Positions 63,334 through 64,000 of a stretch of DNA of 64,000 nucleotides are shown one piece after another. The stretch is from Roseateles sp. (GTDB lineage: Bacteria > Pseudomonadota > Gammaproteobacteria > Burkholderiales > Burkholderiaceae_C). The stretch is from the NCBI GenBank assembly GCA_016790285.1, contig JAEUPJ010000016.1, positions 1 to 64,000 of the forward strand, written 5' to 3'. The position numbers and the translations under genes were made by a program. Positions within the stretch are counted from its first letter, which is position 1. Each line of letters begins with the position of its first letter. A model generated the notes under the pieces. That model saw only the letters and a list, made by a program, of their open reading frames with translations, was not told where the DNA came from and searched no databases.

Positions 63334-64000
63334 GGCGTGCGGATGGGCAGGTAGCGCGGCGGCTTCATGCCGTGCCCGAGGTGGTAGCTGGTGTGCGGCG
63401 GCTGGTTGTAGCCGGCGTTCTGGTTGGCCACCTGCACGCGGTACTGCGGGTCGTGCATCAGCGTGGCCAGGCGGTGCGCGGTGGGGGCCGCCGTGGAGAA
63501 GACAAGCAGCGCCGTGCTGTCCTCATTGCGCCACACCACCTCCTCGCGCCAGTCGCCAAAGAGGTCGGCCGACAGCACGGGGTTGCCCTTGGTGCCGTTG
63601 TTGGCCGCGGCGCCGAAGGTCTTGCCGTTCAGCAGGTTCTCGAACTTGAAGGCGGCGGGGTTCCACTTGTCGATGGCGACATGGTCCAGCGACTCGCGCA
63701 GCAGGTCGCCATCCCACCACACGGCGAAGTTCATGCGGTTCGGGTGCTGCTCGCTGATCAGCTGGCCACCCGCGCTCATCAGGCCACCGACCGAGCCCCA
63801 GCATTCGGCGCCCGGGTAGGCAGGGTCGATGTCGAAGCACACGCCACGGCCCACATCGGTGTTCCTGCCGGACATGCGCCACAGCACCTGGCCCGTGGCC
63901 GCGTCGTGCATCTCCAGGCCGTTCTCGCCGTAGCAGCGCGGGCTCTCGTGCACCATGAACACCTGCTGGCCTTCGCGCGCCGGGTCGAAGGCGCTGACGT
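63330..64000 (-). CDS. Rhamnogalacturonan lyase PL11 (C-terminal part, runs off the window)
   Basis: The last about 223 residues of a PL11 lyase (YesW/YesX type) that cleaves the RG backbone. Visible conserved parts are FMVHESPRCYGENGLEMHDAATGQVLW, GRGVCFDIDPAYPGAECWG, FAVWWDGDLLRESLD and NGTKGNPVLSADLFGDWREEVVWRNEDSTAL, ending HTSYHLGHGMKPPRYLP. The eight-bladed propeller and its signal peptide lie beyond the right edge; the frame is open to base 64000. It overlaps the following lipoprotein gene by 4 bp and is the most upstream gene of this minus-strand operon inside the window. Confidence 0.93.
   Translation of the reverse strand, partial: VSAFDPAREGQQVFMVHESPRCYGENGLEMHDAATGQVLWRMSGRNTDVGRGVCFDIDPAYPGAECWGSVGGLMSAGGQLISEQHPNRMNFAVWWDGDLLRESLDHVAIDKWNPAAFKFENLLNGKTFGAAANNGTKGNPVLSADLFGDWREEVVWRNEDSTALLVFSTAAPTAHRLATLMHDPQYRVQVANQNAGYNQPPHTSYHLGHGMKPPRYLPIRTP

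Overview
The window is about 64 kb of GC-rich DNA with the features of a beta-proteobacterium of the order Burkholderiales, probably a Rubrivivax/Roseateles/Mitsuaria-type organism. The placement rests on the lysine/alanine-rich histone H1-like protein, the gene order pilR-pilS-PP0621-ccsA-like next to ffh, class Ia nrdAB, a PEP-CTERM sorting signal and overall codon use. The genus is inferred, not demonstrated.

Positions 1-18898 are mostly housekeeping: a SemiSWEET-type transporter, a GDSL-like lipoprotein lacking its catalytic serine, a Sua5-type tRNA threonylcarbamoylation enzyme, purK-purE, a compositionally atypical TPR-like hypothetical gene, the histone-like gene, nrdB and nrdA (with a candidate NrdR box pair upstream of nrdA), the PilS/PilR two-component system, a cytochrome c assembly protein, ffh, a DUF2726-like gene and ftsY.

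From 19015 to the right edge lies one very large pectin/rhamnogalacturonan (RG) utilisation locus. It encodes lyases (PL26-like, PL4, PL1-like, PL11), an unsaturated-uronyl hydrolase (GH105), a polygalacturonase-type enzyme (GH28), side-chain hydrolases (a GH43-GH35 fusion, two GH2, GH95, two GH43, GH115), esterases (an RG acetylesterase and an alpha/beta hydrolase), a GPH/MFS sugar symporter and several poorly characterised families (DUF1593, DUF5060/DUF4038, DUF6250-like, a beta-propeller lipoprotein). In its middle sits a complete L-rhamnose pathway: mutarotase RhaM, isomerase RhaI, an FGGY kinase and the bifunctional RhaD aldolase/lactaldehyde dehydrogenase, with a divergent DeoR-type regulator. 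No SusC/SusD or TonB-dependent receptor is visible, and galacturonate catabolism genes are absent from the window.

Inferred flow: exported lyases and hydrolases strip and cut RG. Small oligosaccharides enter through the symporter. GH105 and GH28, which lack signal peptides, finish them in the cytoplasm, and released L-rhamnose goes through RhaM/RhaI/kinase/RhaD. A palindrome of the form CGCTCAC-N4-GTGAGCG lies both in the deoR/rhaD intergenic region and upstream of the PL4 lyase gene, which suggests that one regulator coordinates polymer cleavage with rhamnose catabolism. Two related inverted-repeat elements (549 bp and about 220 bp) bracket the symporter-PL26 gene pair.
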